Source: an uncultured Gammaproteobacteria bacterium (GTDB lineage Bacteria; Pseudomonadota; Gammaproteobacteria; PS1; Pseudothioglobaceae). Taken from it: a DNA stretch of 64,000 nucleotides. The DNA is taken from assembly GCA_902556205.1 (NCBI GenBank), contig CACDVH010000007.1:19106-83105 (forward strand). Reading direction: 5' to 3'. Both the position numbers and the translations under genes were made by a program. Below, piece after piece: positions 18,483 to 27,223 of the stretch. The notes below the pieces were generated by a model. The model saw only the letters and a program-made list of their open reading frames with translations, had not been told where the DNA came from and did not search any database. Every line of letters starts with the position of its first letter. Within the stretch, counting starts at the first letter, position 1.

Positions 18483-18495
18483 GAAACGATGTTTC
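18483..18495. promoter_or_regulatory. Candidate IclR operator
   Basis: GAAAC-GAT-GTTTC is a 5-bp perfect inverted repeat with a 3-bp centre, immediately downstream of the candidate -10 box, where a bound repressor would block initiation. Size and position suit IclR-type operators. Confidence 0.5.
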
Positions 18496-18589
18496 GTAGA
18501 GTGAAATTTATTTTATTTAAGTTTTTTAATATGAGACAATTTCCAAGTTAAATTTTTAGCCTGGATAACATAACTAAAGGAGATAACAA

Positions 18590-19648
18590 ATGAAAAAATA
18601 TTCAAAAATAGTGTGTTTAGCGCTATCAATAGGAATGGTACTTGGTCTTAGTAATGTTGCTAAAGCTGATGGCCATTCTGTAATGTTTGCATCATGGGGT
18701 GGCTCATTCCAAGATGCGCTTAGATCATCTATGCTAGCACCAGCTGCTGCAGATCTTGGCATTGAAGTTAAAGAAGATACAACAAATGGTATTCAAGATA
18801 TTCGTGCTCAGATTTCTGCTAATGCCGTAGCTTGGGATGTAGCTGAAATGGAACTTTCTGCTTGTGAGACACTTTCAAGAGATGGAATGTTAGAGCCTAT
18901 CGACTATAAAATGGTTGATGCTTCAGGAATTCCATCTGATTTAAGACAAGACAACTATATTGGTTTTATTAACTTCACAAAAGTTATCGCCTACAGAAAA
19001 GATCAGTTTGGTGATAATGGACCACAAAGCTGGGCAGATTTTTGGGATGTTGAAAAATTCCCAGGAAAGCGCGGTATGCATGGAAAAGTTAACTACAACC
19101 TAGAGGCTGCTCTTATGGCTGATGGTGTAGATAAGAGTGAAATTTATAATGTTCTTTCAACCAAAGCTGGACAGGAACGTGCTTGGGCCAAGCTTGCTGA
19201 AATTGTTCCACATGTGACTGTATGGTATCGTGGAGGATCTCAATCAGCTCAAATTCTTCGCGATGGTGAAGTTGATGTAGTCCACATGGGGCATAACCGT
19301 GTTGAGAGTGTTGCAAACTCTGGTGTAGATGTTGCTTACACATTCCAGGATGGTACGATGGATGTTGACTGCCTACTTGTACCAAAAGGTGCGCCAAATT
19401 ATGACAATGCAATGCATTTAATAAATTCTGTTTTATCAGCGACATCTCAGGCTACATTAGCAAAGACGATGCCTCTTGGTCCTGTAAATAAGTATGCATT
19501 TGATGCAGGAGTTCTAAGCATTGAGCAAGCAAAGAATGTTAATACTCATCCAGACAATTATGACAAGCAACTTTTAGTAGACCCAAATTTCTACATTGGT
19601 CAACTCGATATACTAACAGAGCGCTTTGATACGCTTATCCAGCAATAG
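18590..19648 (+). CDS. PotD/PotF-type ABC transporter binding protein
   Basis: 352 residues with a signal peptide (cleavage near residue 26, ..VAKA|DG) and the family 1 extracellular binding fold of spermidine/putrescine-type receptors ('VMFASWGGSFQDALRSSM', 'WDVAEMELSACETLSRDGMLEPID', 'PQSWADFWDVEKFPGKRG'). It starts at an ATG 7 nt after AAAGGAG. It should bind the island's substrate, probably a cationic or amine-like molecule. A strong terminator hairpin separates it from the ATPase gene, as in the first transporter of this window. Confidence 0.9.
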   Translation: MKKYSKIVCLALSIGMVLGLSNVAKADGHSVMFASWGGSFQDALRSSMLAPAAADLGIEVKEDTTNGIQDIRAQISANAVAWDVAEMELSACETLSRDGMLEPIDYKMVDASGIPSDLRQDNYIGFINFTKVIAYRKDQFGDNGPQSWADFWDVEKFPGKRGMHGKVNYNLEAALMADGVDKSEIYNVLSTKAGQERAWAKLAEIVPHVTVWYRGGSQSAQILRDGEVDVVHMGHNRVESVANSGVDVAYTFQDGTMDVDCLLVPKGAPNYDNAMHLINSVLSATSQATLAKTMPLGPVNKYAFDAGVLSIEQAKNVNTHPDNYDKQLLVDPNFYIGQLDILTERFDTLIQQ

Positions 19649-19664
19649 AAAGGATAAAATGTGA

Positions 19665-19692
19665 GGGTGTAGTTATATAGCTACACCCTTTT
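19665..19692 (+). terminator. Intra-operon terminator after the binding-protein gene
   Basis: GGGTGTAG (19665-19672) pairs perfectly with CTACACCC (19681-19688), followed by TTTT. It lies 16 nt after the binding-protein stop and before the ATPase gene, so it probably reduces transcription into the rest of the operon. Confidence 0.85.
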
Positions 19693-19739
19693 AATTTAAG
19701 TAATTTTTAATTTTTTGGGCTTGACCAAGGATAAAAGGT

Positions 19740-20840
19740 ATGTCAAATACAGACAACGAAAATCATAAATCTTTACCGATTGGGATCAAAAGCTTAAGCA
19801 AATCCTATGGTGATGTTTATGCTCTAGAGAATGTTTCATTAGATATTAAGGCTGGAGAATTTATCACCTTACTTGGGCCCTCTGGATCCGGAAAAACAAC
19901 CTTATTGATGACTATAGCAGGATTTTGTAGTCCAGATCAGGGTAGTATTTATTTTGGTCAGCAAGAAATGACCATGACGCCACCTCACATGCGTGGTTTG
20001 GGAATGGTATTCCAGAATTATGCACTATTTCCGTTTATGTCAGTCGCTGAAAATGTTGGTTATCCACTTCGTGTTCGAGGCATGACAGATTCAGATCAAA
20101 AAACTAAAATTGAAGCAGCCCTTGAAATGGTTCAACTTGGAGGATATGGTGAACGAAGAATTCACCAACTTTCAGGTGGACAAAAACAGCGCGTTGCTCT
20201 TGCACGTGCAATGGTTTTTGAACCTAAGATTATTTTGATGGATGAGCCTCTTTCTGCATTGGATAAAAAGTTACGAGAGCACATGCAAATAGAACTCAAG
20301 GCGCTTCATCAGAAACTTGAAGCAACTATTGTCTATGTGACACATGACCAGCGAGAAGCATTGACTATGTCAGATCGTATCGCAGTTATTAATAATGGTC
20401 GTCTTGTTCAAGTTGATGCCCCAAAGGCACTATATGATAATCCGAATGACTTATTTGTTGCTGATTTTATTGGTGAATCAGTTCTTCTTCAATTAGAGAA
20501 TTCAATCAAAGGTCTTACTCTAAGGGGCAAGCCCTTAAAAATGACAAATCCTCAACCCAAAGGTGGGGAACCGCACTGTCTTGTTATTCGACCTGAGCTT
20601 CTAGTGATGTCTAATTCAAAAGATGATTCTTTGAATGATCTTTCTGGAATAGTAAATGCATCGGTCTATCAGGGAGAAAGTGTACTAGTCATGGTAGATC
20701 TTGGTGAAAACACTATGATTAGCGTCAGATTACCTGCTAACAAGTCACAAAGCAGTAATATTATTCCTGATGTAGGTAAGCCAATATATCTTGGTCTTCA
20801 TGCTGAAGATGTTATTACCGTTAAAGGAAGAGTTGAATGA
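19740..20840 (+). CDS. PotA-type ABC transporter ATPase
   Basis: 366 residues: Walker A GPSGSGKT (46-53), signature LSGGQKQR (about 148), Walker B IILMDEP with SALD, switch His in YVTHDQ, and a C-terminal TOBE-like regulatory domain (about 285-366). This is the MalK/PotA architecture. The stop overlaps the next permease start by ATGA. It powers import with the two permeases that follow. Confidence 0.92.
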   Translation: MSNTDNENHKSLPIGIKSLSKSYGDVYALENVSLDIKAGEFITLLGPSGSGKTTLLMTIAGFCSPDQGSIYFGQQEMTMTPPHMRGLGMVFQNYALFPFMSVAENVGYPLRVRGMTDSDQKTKIEAALEMVQLGGYGERRIHQLSGGQKQRVALARAMVFEPKIILMDEPLSALDKKLREHMQIELKALHQKLEATIVYVTHDQREALTMSDRIAVINNGRLVQVDAPKALYDNPNDLFVADFIGESVLLQLENSIKGLTLRGKPLKMTNPQPKGGEPHCLVIRPELLVMSNSKDDSLNDLSGIVNASVYQGESVLVMVDLGENTMISVRLPANKSQSSNIIPDVGKPIYLGLHAEDVITVKGRVE

Positions 20841-21733
20841 ATATAGCCTCTAACAATCAATTAGAAGGTCTTAATAGTAAGGAACTTGCAAAAGCCCGTC
20901 GAAAAGAAGGTCGATTGTTTTTTAACTTATCACTTCCATCACTTATCACCATTTTGATAGTTGTATTTATTCCAGTATTCTGGCTATCATCTCTTTCATT
21001 TTTTGACCGCGCGGGAGATTTCTCTTGGGAGAATTATGATCGAATTTTTCAAAGTCAACTCTATATCAAGACATTCATAGTTACACTCAAAATAAGTTTT
21101 ATTACCTTATTCTTTTGCATACTGCTTGGTTACCCGTTGTGTTACTGGTTATCACAACTTCCCAACCGTTTAGCAAGTATCCTGATGATCTTTGTTTTGC
21201 TGCCGTTTTGGACTTCAATTCTGGTAAGAACATATGCCTGGCTCGTTATTCTCCAACGTAATGGAATTATTAACGACACCCTTATTTCAATAGGATGGAT
21301 TGATGAACCACTTCAATTAGCACATAATTTAACCGGAAGTATTATTGGCATGGTTCATATTTTATTACCATTTTTCATACTTCCACTATTCGCATCAATG
21401 CGCTCAATTGATAACAATTTCATTAGAGCTGCAATTAGTTTAGGTTCAACACCTCGGGGTGCATTCTGGCAGGTGTTCTTCAAAATGTCTCTGCCAGGTT
21501 TTTTTGCTGGAACAGTGCTTGTATTTGTTCTTGCATTAGGGACTTATGTAACACCAGCCTTGCTTGGAGGTGGAAAAATACAGATGCTGGCTCAACGAAT
21601 AGATTCAACTATTATGCTCTATTCAAACTGGGGCGCAGCAAGTGCGCTTGGTGTAGTTCTTCTGATTTTGGCGTTTGCCGTAATCTGGATCTTCAATCGT
21701 GCCTTTGGCATTGATAAATTGTTTATGAGGTAG
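20837..21733 (+). CDS. PotB-type ABC transporter permease
   Basis: 298 residues with six predicted membrane helices and an EAA loop (AAISLGSTPRGAFWQVFFKMSLPG, about 196-220). A cytoplasmic N-terminus rich in Lys/Arg precedes the first helix. It overlaps the ATPase gene by 4 nt and is followed 5 nt later by the partner permease. Confidence 0.9.
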   Translation: MNIASNNQLEGLNSKELAKARRKEGRLFFNLSLPSLITILIVVFIPVFWLSSLSFFDRAGDFSWENYDRIFQSQLYIKTFIVTLKISFITLFFCILLGYPLCYWLSQLPNRLASILMIFVLLPFWTSILVRTYAWLVILQRNGIINDTLISIGWIDEPLQLAHNLTGSIIGMVHILLPFFILPLFASMRSIDNNFIRAAISLGSTPRGAFWQVFFKMSLPGFFAGTVLVFVLALGTYVTPALLGGGKIQMLAQRIDSTIMLYSNWGAASALGVVLLILAFAVIWIFNRAFGIDKLFMR

Positions 21734-21738
21734 GTAGA

Positions 21739-22554
21739 ATGGCTGCAGTCGAAATGGTTGGCAAAAGAAAATATAATAATCTCTGGCTTGATTTCGCTGG
21801 AGTTTGTATACTCTTCTTTCTTGCACTTCCAACTTTTATAGTAATTCCAATGTCATTTTCTGGAGCCTCATATTTGGAGTTTCCTCCTGAGTCATGGTCG
21901 TTTCGTTGGTATGAGTCTTATTTTGGGTCGAGTGAATGGATGAGGTCAACAAGAACTTCATTGCTTGTTGCTTTTCTAACTACAATTATTGCAACTCCAC
22001 TAGGATCTTTAGCAGCTTATGGACTAACATTTACATCTGCAAGAGTGCGGAATGTCTCTCAATTAATTGTAGTTGTTCCAATCCTTGTGCCAGTAATTCT
22101 AATTGCAATTGGTGTGTTTCATCTTTATGCAAAACTTGGTCTAAATTACACAATCACTGGAATCGTTATTGCTCACACTTCATTAGCAGTCCCATTTGTT
22201 ATTATTACTGTACTTGCTGGGTTAAAAAATTATGACTTCAATCAAGAGCTCGCTGCAAGAAGTCTTGGTGCATCTCGCCCAAGAGCTCTTTTAACAATTA
22301 CCCTCCCTCAAGTAAAATTTTCTATCCAAACTGGTGCATTGCTAGCATTTATTACTTCTCTAGACGAAGTAGTTGTCTCAATGTTTGTTTCGGGTGGAGA
22401 AAATGCTACGATTACAAGACGAATGTTTAATTCTTTAAGGGATCAGGTTGACCCAACTATAGCTGCGATATCATCTTGTCTGATCATTATCTCTGTCAGT
22501 GCTTTAGTTACCGTCCTTATTTTTAATAGGAATCAAAGCAAGGATCAAATATGA
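21739..22554 (+). CDS. PotC-type ABC transporter permease
   Basis: 271 residues with six predicted helices and the EAA loop (AARSLGASRPRALLTITLPQVK, about 173-195). It is the second membrane subunit of the importer. The ureohydrolase array begins 57 nt downstream on the same strand with no terminator between, so uptake and catabolism appear to form one unit. Confidence 0.9.
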   Translation: MAAVEMVGKRKYNNLWLDFAGVCILFFLALPTFIVIPMSFSGASYLEFPPESWSFRWYESYFGSSEWMRSTRTSLLVAFLTTIIATPLGSLAAYGLTFTSARVRNVSQLIVVVPILVPVILIAIGVFHLYAKLGLNYTITGIVIAHTSLAVPFVIITVLAGLKNYDFNQELAARSLGASRPRALLTITLPQVKFSIQTGALLAFITSLDEVVVSMFVSGGENATITRRMFNSLRDQVDPTIAAISSCLIIISVSALVTVLIFNRNQSKDQI

Positions 22555-22611
22555 TTACTCATAATAAATCAATGCTATTTTTACAGCTATTCAATATTAG
22601 GATGAAATCAT

Positions 22612-23574
22612 ATGAGTAAGAATTTTGGTGAATCTTCAACAGCTAGTGCAACATTTGCTGGATTTCCTGAAAGAAATCTAGAAGATATTTCTCAAGGAAG
22701 TATTGTTGTTTTTGGAGCGCCTGCTGACTCTACTTTACCCAGAAGAAGTGGATGTTCAAAGGGTCCCAAGGCTATAAGACAGGCTACTATGAATGCACTA
22801 TCTTGTTATTTTAATTCTCCATCAAAGTCGGTCGTATCAATTGACACAGGAAAGACTACTCGATTCAGAAGTGAAGCGGTTGGGATAGATCTTGGAGACC
22901 TCGCAGACTGTACTGAGGTTTCAACAGAGACTTTAAAACAAATTGAAAAATTAACTACAGGTATAAATGATCAAGGTGGACTGCCAGTTATTCTTGGGGG
23001 GGATGGAAGAATTCTAGAGGGATTTGTTAATGGTCTCCAAAGATCTTTACCTGAGCTTGGAGTGCTTGTTTTTTCAAACCGATTAGATATACCAGAAGCA
23101 AACGATCTACCCTCTAAAGCACTTTCTACGCTTCTCACATCGAAGCCTAGTTCTGAAAGTTATCCCCTGCTAGCTATAGGTACAAATGGCATCCAACCTC
23201 ATAAAAACTGGAAAGAAATACAGAAGATTCATGGAAACATTATTTCCGCTGAGGATATTCATGATCAGGGTATAGATGCTGCCTCAAATGAGATTCAACA
23301 ATTCTCTCTTCAGAACAAGCAAATTTTGTGCGTAGTAGATGCTGGAGTTTTGGATACTGGATATGCAGCAGGAACACCGAGTTTAAACGTCGGCGGTCTA
23401 TCACCTTTGCAGTTAATTGATATTCTTTCTAAAACTAATTTTACTGAAAAGTTAGTAGGTGTTTGTGTATCAAATGTTGCACCTTCACTTGATGCTCGAG
23501 GTCATTCTCAATACGCTAGTGCAGAGGCACTATTAGCAATACTCGGTGAGAGACTTTTTGAGGATATTTCCTGA
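22612..23574 (+). CDS. Ureohydrolase-family paralog 1, predicted non-catalytic
   Basis: 320 residues with the arginase/agmatinase fold, recognisable by the order of its motifs, but most metal ligands are gone. GGDH has become GGDG (129-132), the DAHxD motif reads SNRLD (155-159, only the last Asp kept), and the DxD pair reads DAG (243-245, only the first Asp kept). The active-site Glu motif reads VCVSNVAP. The AGT-turn after it (GYAAGTPS) is preserved, so the fold is probably intact. It is translationally coupled to the next paralog (TGATG). I infer a structural or regulatory subunit of a mixed ureohydrolase assembly; hydrolysis by this chain alone is unlikely. Confidence 0.8.
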   Translation: MSKNFGESSTASATFAGFPERNLEDISQGSIVVFGAPADSTLPRRSGCSKGPKAIRQATMNALSCYFNSPSKSVVSIDTGKTTRFRSEAVGIDLGDLADCTEVSTETLKQIEKLTTGINDQGGLPVILGGDGRILEGFVNGLQRSLPELGVLVFSNRLDIPEANDLPSKALSTLLTSKPSSESYPLLAIGTNGIQPHKNWKEIQKIHGNIISAEDIHDQGIDAASNEIQQFSLQNKQILCVVDAGVLDTGYAAGTPSLNVGGLSPLQLIDILSKTNFTEKLVGVCVSNVAPSLDARGHSQYASAEALLAILGERLFEDIS

Positions 23575-24509
23575 TGAGTAAAGTCGATTTAAACCTATCA
23601 ATGCAGTCAGTACCATCTTTTTTTGGTGCTCCAATTGGTGATATTGAAGACCTTTCAGAGAAAAAAATAGCTGTTGCAGGGCTATTCTGTGACCATTTTT
23701 CTCAGGGTGAGCCAGGCGCGAGATATGCAGCTAGGCAATTAAGGTATGCATCGACTCCATTGTTAGCTAATGGACTCAAAATTTCTACTCCTAGCAACAT
23801 TATTGACGTTGGTGAGTTAAATGTTTTTCCAATTGAGCCTATAAAAACGCAGTCAATTTTAGAAGAACAAAGCTCTAGGATTCAACAAACCGGTGCTAGA
23901 CTTCTCGCATTGGGTGGAGACTATAGCCTCATTCCTGCTTTGGTATCTGGGCAGTTAAAGGCAAAACCCGATTGTCATTTGAAATTTATTCGAATTTCAC
24001 GCAATCTGGATGCAGCAGAAACCCCAGTTGCACAAAAAAACCCAATGAATCGTTCATCTGCAACAAGACAAATTGCTGAATTCTGCGGTGGTGCAAGTTC
24101 AATTGCAATGCTTGGTGTTAGTGATTTAAGCTCCATAGAGGAGTATGAATATTTATCTGATGGCTTTGTTCGTTCTGCTCATCAACTTTCAAAATCCTTA
24201 ACAGGATTATCCGAACAGATAGTCGATGATCTGCAAGACGAAGAGGTTGGCTTTTATCTTAGTGTAGATGTCGATGTTCTTGCATTACCTTCTATTCGCT
24301 CTAATTCTCCATACCTTGGAACTGGTCTTTCGCCAGAGCAGCTAACCTCACTCATCTCTGAACTTGGAAAGCTACCCATCATAGGTGCTGATGTTACTGG
24401 ATTTATACCGGACCTAGATCTTTCGGGCAGCGCTGCGAGTCTCACTGTTATCGAGATTATTAGGTGCGTGATTGAAGCAATGTCTCAGGAGAGCGCCTTA
24501 TGCCACTGA
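23574..24509 (+). CDS. Ureohydrolase-family paralog 2, predicted non-catalytic
   Basis: 311 residues. The fold markers are GGDY (114-117, in place of GGDH), ISRNLD (141-146, in place of DAHxD; only the last Asp kept) and SVDVDVLA (230-237, which keeps both Asp of the DxD pair but loses the third Asp-Pro). The PGTG turn is replaced by a shorter GTG. Three of six ligands remain, so a normal binuclear metal site cannot form. The start codon overlaps the stop of paralog 1, and its own 3' end overlaps the start of paralog 3 by 10 nt, so the three are probably made in fixed proportion. Confidence 0.8.
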   Translation: MSKVDLNLSMQSVPSFFGAPIGDIEDLSEKKIAVAGLFCDHFSQGEPGARYAARQLRYASTPLLANGLKISTPSNIIDVGELNVFPIEPIKTQSILEEQSSRIQQTGARLLALGGDYSLIPALVSGQLKAKPDCHLKFIRISRNLDAAETPVAQKNPMNRSSATRQIAEFCGGASSIAMLGVSDLSSIEEYEYLSDGFVRSAHQLSKSLTGLSEQIVDDLQDEEVGFYLSVDVDVLALPSIRSNSPYLGTGLSPEQLTSLISELGKLPIIGADVTGFIPDLDLSGSAASLTVIEIIRCVIEAMSQESALCH

Positions 24510-25495
24510 GAACCGCTCCAATTCCACGTATGGCCGGCCATTTGTCATTTATGAGGTCAGTTAGGGCAAATTTTGAGGATTTATCATCAGGATCACTAGC
24601 AGTCATTGGTGCTCCGATGGAAGATAGTAACAATCTAAAGTCTGGAGCACGCTTTTCGCCTTTGGCAATAAGAGAAACGTCAGTCTATTTTGGATGGTAT
24701 GCCAATCCACAATTCAGTAATCCAATTAATATTGATGAGCTAGAGTTGTTTGACACATCATCTATCAACGAACAACTGTTTGATCTTGGAGATATTCCAA
24801 TTTTAGGACAAACTAAATTCAAAGCTGATGAGCTAATTACTCGTTCAATTGAAGAAGTCTATAAGCGCAATGCAACGAGCATTGTCCTTGGTGGAGATAG
24901 CAGCATTATTGCTCCAGTTTCAAGAGGCATTGCAGAAGGTAAGTCTGCCGCATATATTCAAATTGGTGGGAAAACGCCAGGTACTTCGAATACAGAGCTG
25001 AGTCAACAAACTTCTGCACCACTTGCTTCTCTGTTAGCAAGCGGAAAAGTTAAGCTGAAAGATACATGTATACTCGCCCCATCTGAGAATCCTTCTGTAG
25101 AGTTTATTAAGGAGCTTACAGACACTAGTGCAAAAATATTTTCATCAAACCAACTTAATAATATGGACTCAAATGAGATTTCAGATTTAAGTCTAACATT
25201 ATCGAACCGTAATTTACCAGTCATTGTTAACCTTGACCTATCGTCAGTATCCTCAGAGCTTCATGGTATGTCGGATAAACCAGTATTTAACGGAATGAGT
25301 CTAAAACTGTTAAGGCGAGTTTTAGTGGCAATTGCCAGAGCGCCTATAGCCACCCTAATTTTGACGGGTCATAACCCAACAGTCAATGGACTAAGCATAG
25401 TAAAAACTGGCCAGCGTCTAATTGTTACTGCGCTGGTTGGATACCTCTGTTCACGCCTGGGACTTATTAACGATTTCAAATCTAATGATAATTAA
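24500..25495 (+). CDS. Ureohydrolase-family paralog 3, predicted non-catalytic
   Basis: 331 residues, the most degenerate of the four. GGDH reads GGDS (131-134), the DAHxD motif is lost (IGGKTPG, 155-161) and the DxD pair reads DLS (246-248). The N-terminal 'LAVIGAPMEDSNNLKSGARFSPLAIRET' still has the family's substrate-loop layout. Only one of six expected ligands remains, so it is not expected to be an enzyme. It starts inside paralog 2 with GGAG 10 nt upstream and is followed 22 nt later by the candidate catalytic member. Confidence 0.8.
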   Translation: MPLRTAPIPRMAGHLSFMRSVRANFEDLSSGSLAVIGAPMEDSNNLKSGARFSPLAIRETSVYFGWYANPQFSNPINIDELELFDTSSINEQLFDLGDIPILGQTKFKADELITRSIEEVYKRNATSIVLGGDSSIIAPVSRGIAEGKSAAYIQIGGKTPGTSNTELSQQTSAPLASLLASGKVKLKDTCILAPSENPSVEFIKELTDTSAKIFSSNQLNNMDSNEISDLSLTLSNRNLPVIVNLDLSSVSSELHGMSDKPVFNGMSLKLLRRVLVAIARAPIATLILTGHNPTVNGLSIVKTGQRLIVTALVGYLCSRLGLINDFKSNDN

Positions 25496-25517
25496 TAAAA
25501 GGAGAAAACTTTAATTT

Positions 25518-26504
25518 ATGTCAAATTATCCAAAAATGAATACTGTCGCCTCCTCTCTATTTGGAGCGCCGCTAGGATCTCCAAAACAGCTTAAACCTGG
25601 GGTTCTTGGAGTAGTTGGGATGCCATCTGATTGGACACATTCCAGTCGTATTGGAACGCGTTTTGGTCCAGATGCATTAAGAGTAGCAACAACAGAAATA
25701 TCAAAATCCATATCAAATGATCAAACTGAATTGTTCGACCCTACTGTGAAAAGTGTACTTCGAAAACGACAAGATGGTTGGATTATTGATTGTGGTGACG
25801 CTGATATTTTCCCTGATAGTGTTGAGGATACAACTGAATCAATAGCTTCTATGACACAAGCAGTTACTGCAGCTGGTGCAATTCCGCTTGCATTAGGAGG
25901 TGACCACTACAATGGCTACCCTTCCTGCCTTGGTTATTCAAGAGGTCTTTTAGATCGGGATCCAAATCGAAAGTTTGGTTACATCCAGGTTGATGGACAC
26001 TTAGATTTTACAAATCGTCTTGGAGCTTGGGGTAAATACAATCATGCTACTAATGGTCGACGCATTACTGAAGTCTCTAATATTATTCAAGCAAATATGG
26101 TTTGGATTGGCATATCAGGCTGGATTGATGGAGGCGAGTATGAGTTAATTGAGAGTATGGGAGGAAAGGTTTTCTCTTCTCAGGATGTTCATCGCCTTGG
26201 ATCCGCCAAAGTTATGGAGCTTGCTATTGAGCATGCAACAAGAGGATGCGAAAGCCTATATGTTTCTCTTTGCATTGATGCTATGGATGCTGGCTATTTA
26301 CCTGGTACAGGATCAATTGTTCATAGTGGGATTACTCCAAGACAATATTGCCAAATGCTTGATATTCTCTCTGAAGCACCATTTGATGGGCTGGATATTG
26401 TAGAAACCTGCCCACCACTTGACCCCTCAGGACGCACACAACAAATTGCTGGACATCTCCTCTTACGCACTCTTCGTAAGTATATGTTCCAAACTGGTAA
26501 GTAA
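25518..26504 (+). CDS. Agmatinase-like ureohydrolase with an Asp-to-Cys metal ligand
   Basis: 328 residues and the only member of the array with a near-complete metal site: His130 (GGDH), Asp159, His161 and Asp163 (VDGHLD), and Asp254. The expected first Asp of the DxD motif is Cys252 (SLCIDAMD, followed by PGTG at 262-265, so the alignment is unambiguous). Glu296 (DIVETCPP) is kept. The family hydrolyses guanidino or amidino C-N bonds (arginase, agmatinase, guanidinobutyrase, guanidinase). It is the likely catalytic chain of the cluster. The Cys could alter metal choice. Substrate is not determinable from sequence. Confidence 0.85.
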   Translation: MSNYPKMNTVASSLFGAPLGSPKQLKPGVLGVVGMPSDWTHSSRIGTRFGPDALRVATTEISKSISNDQTELFDPTVKSVLRKRQDGWIIDCGDADIFPDSVEDTTESIASMTQAVTAAGAIPLALGGDHYNGYPSCLGYSRGLLDRDPNRKFGYIQVDGHLDFTNRLGAWGKYNHATNGRRITEVSNIIQANMVWIGISGWIDGGEYELIESMGGKVFSSQDVHRLGSAKVMELAIEHATRGCESLYVSLCIDAMDAGYLPGTGSIVHSGITPRQYCQMLDILSEAPFDGLDIVETCPPLDPSGRTQQIAGHLLLRTLRKYMFQTGK

Positions 26505-26512
26505 AATTGATT

Positions 26513-27223
26513 ATGCACATTTTTGAAGGTATTAAATCTTTTGGCTCTCTATATCATGACAAAGAGCCTCAGCCTCTTCCAACTCGCCCATGGGTTGTTG
26601 ATTTCTCTATATTACCAGTACCCTATAAGGGTATGAAACCTGGCAATATTGCAGAGTTTGAGCCTAGTCCTGATTGGAGTCGATGGTGGTTGGGAGATAC
26701 CTCAAGCAATACTAAAAATACATTAAACTGGATTGTTCTTAATGACAATACTCGCCGTCTTTATATCTGCGATCGCATGATTCTTGTTCGCGTTAGTTGG
26801 CAAGATTTATATGATGCGGGATATGTTGATGGAAAAATGACCATCATTGATGGAAAAAAATATAAATGTCGATTAATGACTGGAGGTAATGATTTTTATG
26901 ATGAGAATAACGGTCTAAGCGGTGGTCTTCCAGCAGATAACGAATGGGATCGTTTTATCTCTGGTGGAGAAACGATTAAGGGTTTGCCATCATTATCTTC
27001 CAATGATAAGATTGGAGTCTTAAGTGATGAGGTACTTCAAGCACCGCATAATCAATTCTGGAATTGGGCTGGTGCATACAGCTGGACTTCAATGCCATAT
27101 TTAAATCGGGACAATGCTCGTTGTTGTCGGGGTTATGAGGCCGGTCAGTGTTTTTACTTAAATACCTTTGATCATCGGCATGAGGATATTGGTTGGCGAC
27201 CTGTTTTAGAGGAATTACTATGA
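26513..27223 (+). CDS. Unrecognised protein between the ureohydrolases and aldehyde dehydrogenase
   Basis: About 237 residues from the ATG at 26513, 8 nt after the ureohydrolase stop; a TTG two codons earlier is possible. It has no signal peptide or membrane segment and is rich in Trp (about 14), Asp, Gly and Asn. The C-terminal part (NQFWNWAGAYSW, then NRDNARCCRGYEAG and ending DIGWRPVLEEL) has the rhythm of formylglycine-enzyme/C-type-lectin-like domains, which often end in 'GFRP' or 'GWRP'; that likeness is weak. It overlaps the aldehyde dehydrogenase start by ATGA, so it belongs to the pathway unit. No function is proposed. Confidence 0.7.
   Translation: MHIFEGIKSFGSLYHDKEPQPLPTRPWVVDFSILPVPYKGMKPGNIAEFEPSPDWSRWWLGDTSSNTKNTLNWIVLNDNTRRLYICDRMILVRVSWQDLYDAGYVDGKMTIIDGKKYKCRLMTGGNDFYDENNGLSGGLPADNEWDRFISGGETIKGLPSLSSNDKIGVLSDEVLQAPHNQFWNWAGAYSWTSMPYLNRDNARCCRGYEAGQCFYLNTFDHRHEDIGWRPVLEELL

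Noticed and set aside
21936..22235. 99-residue Ser/Asn/Cys-rich frame
   Set aside because: It is an alternative frame within the PotC-type permease gene.
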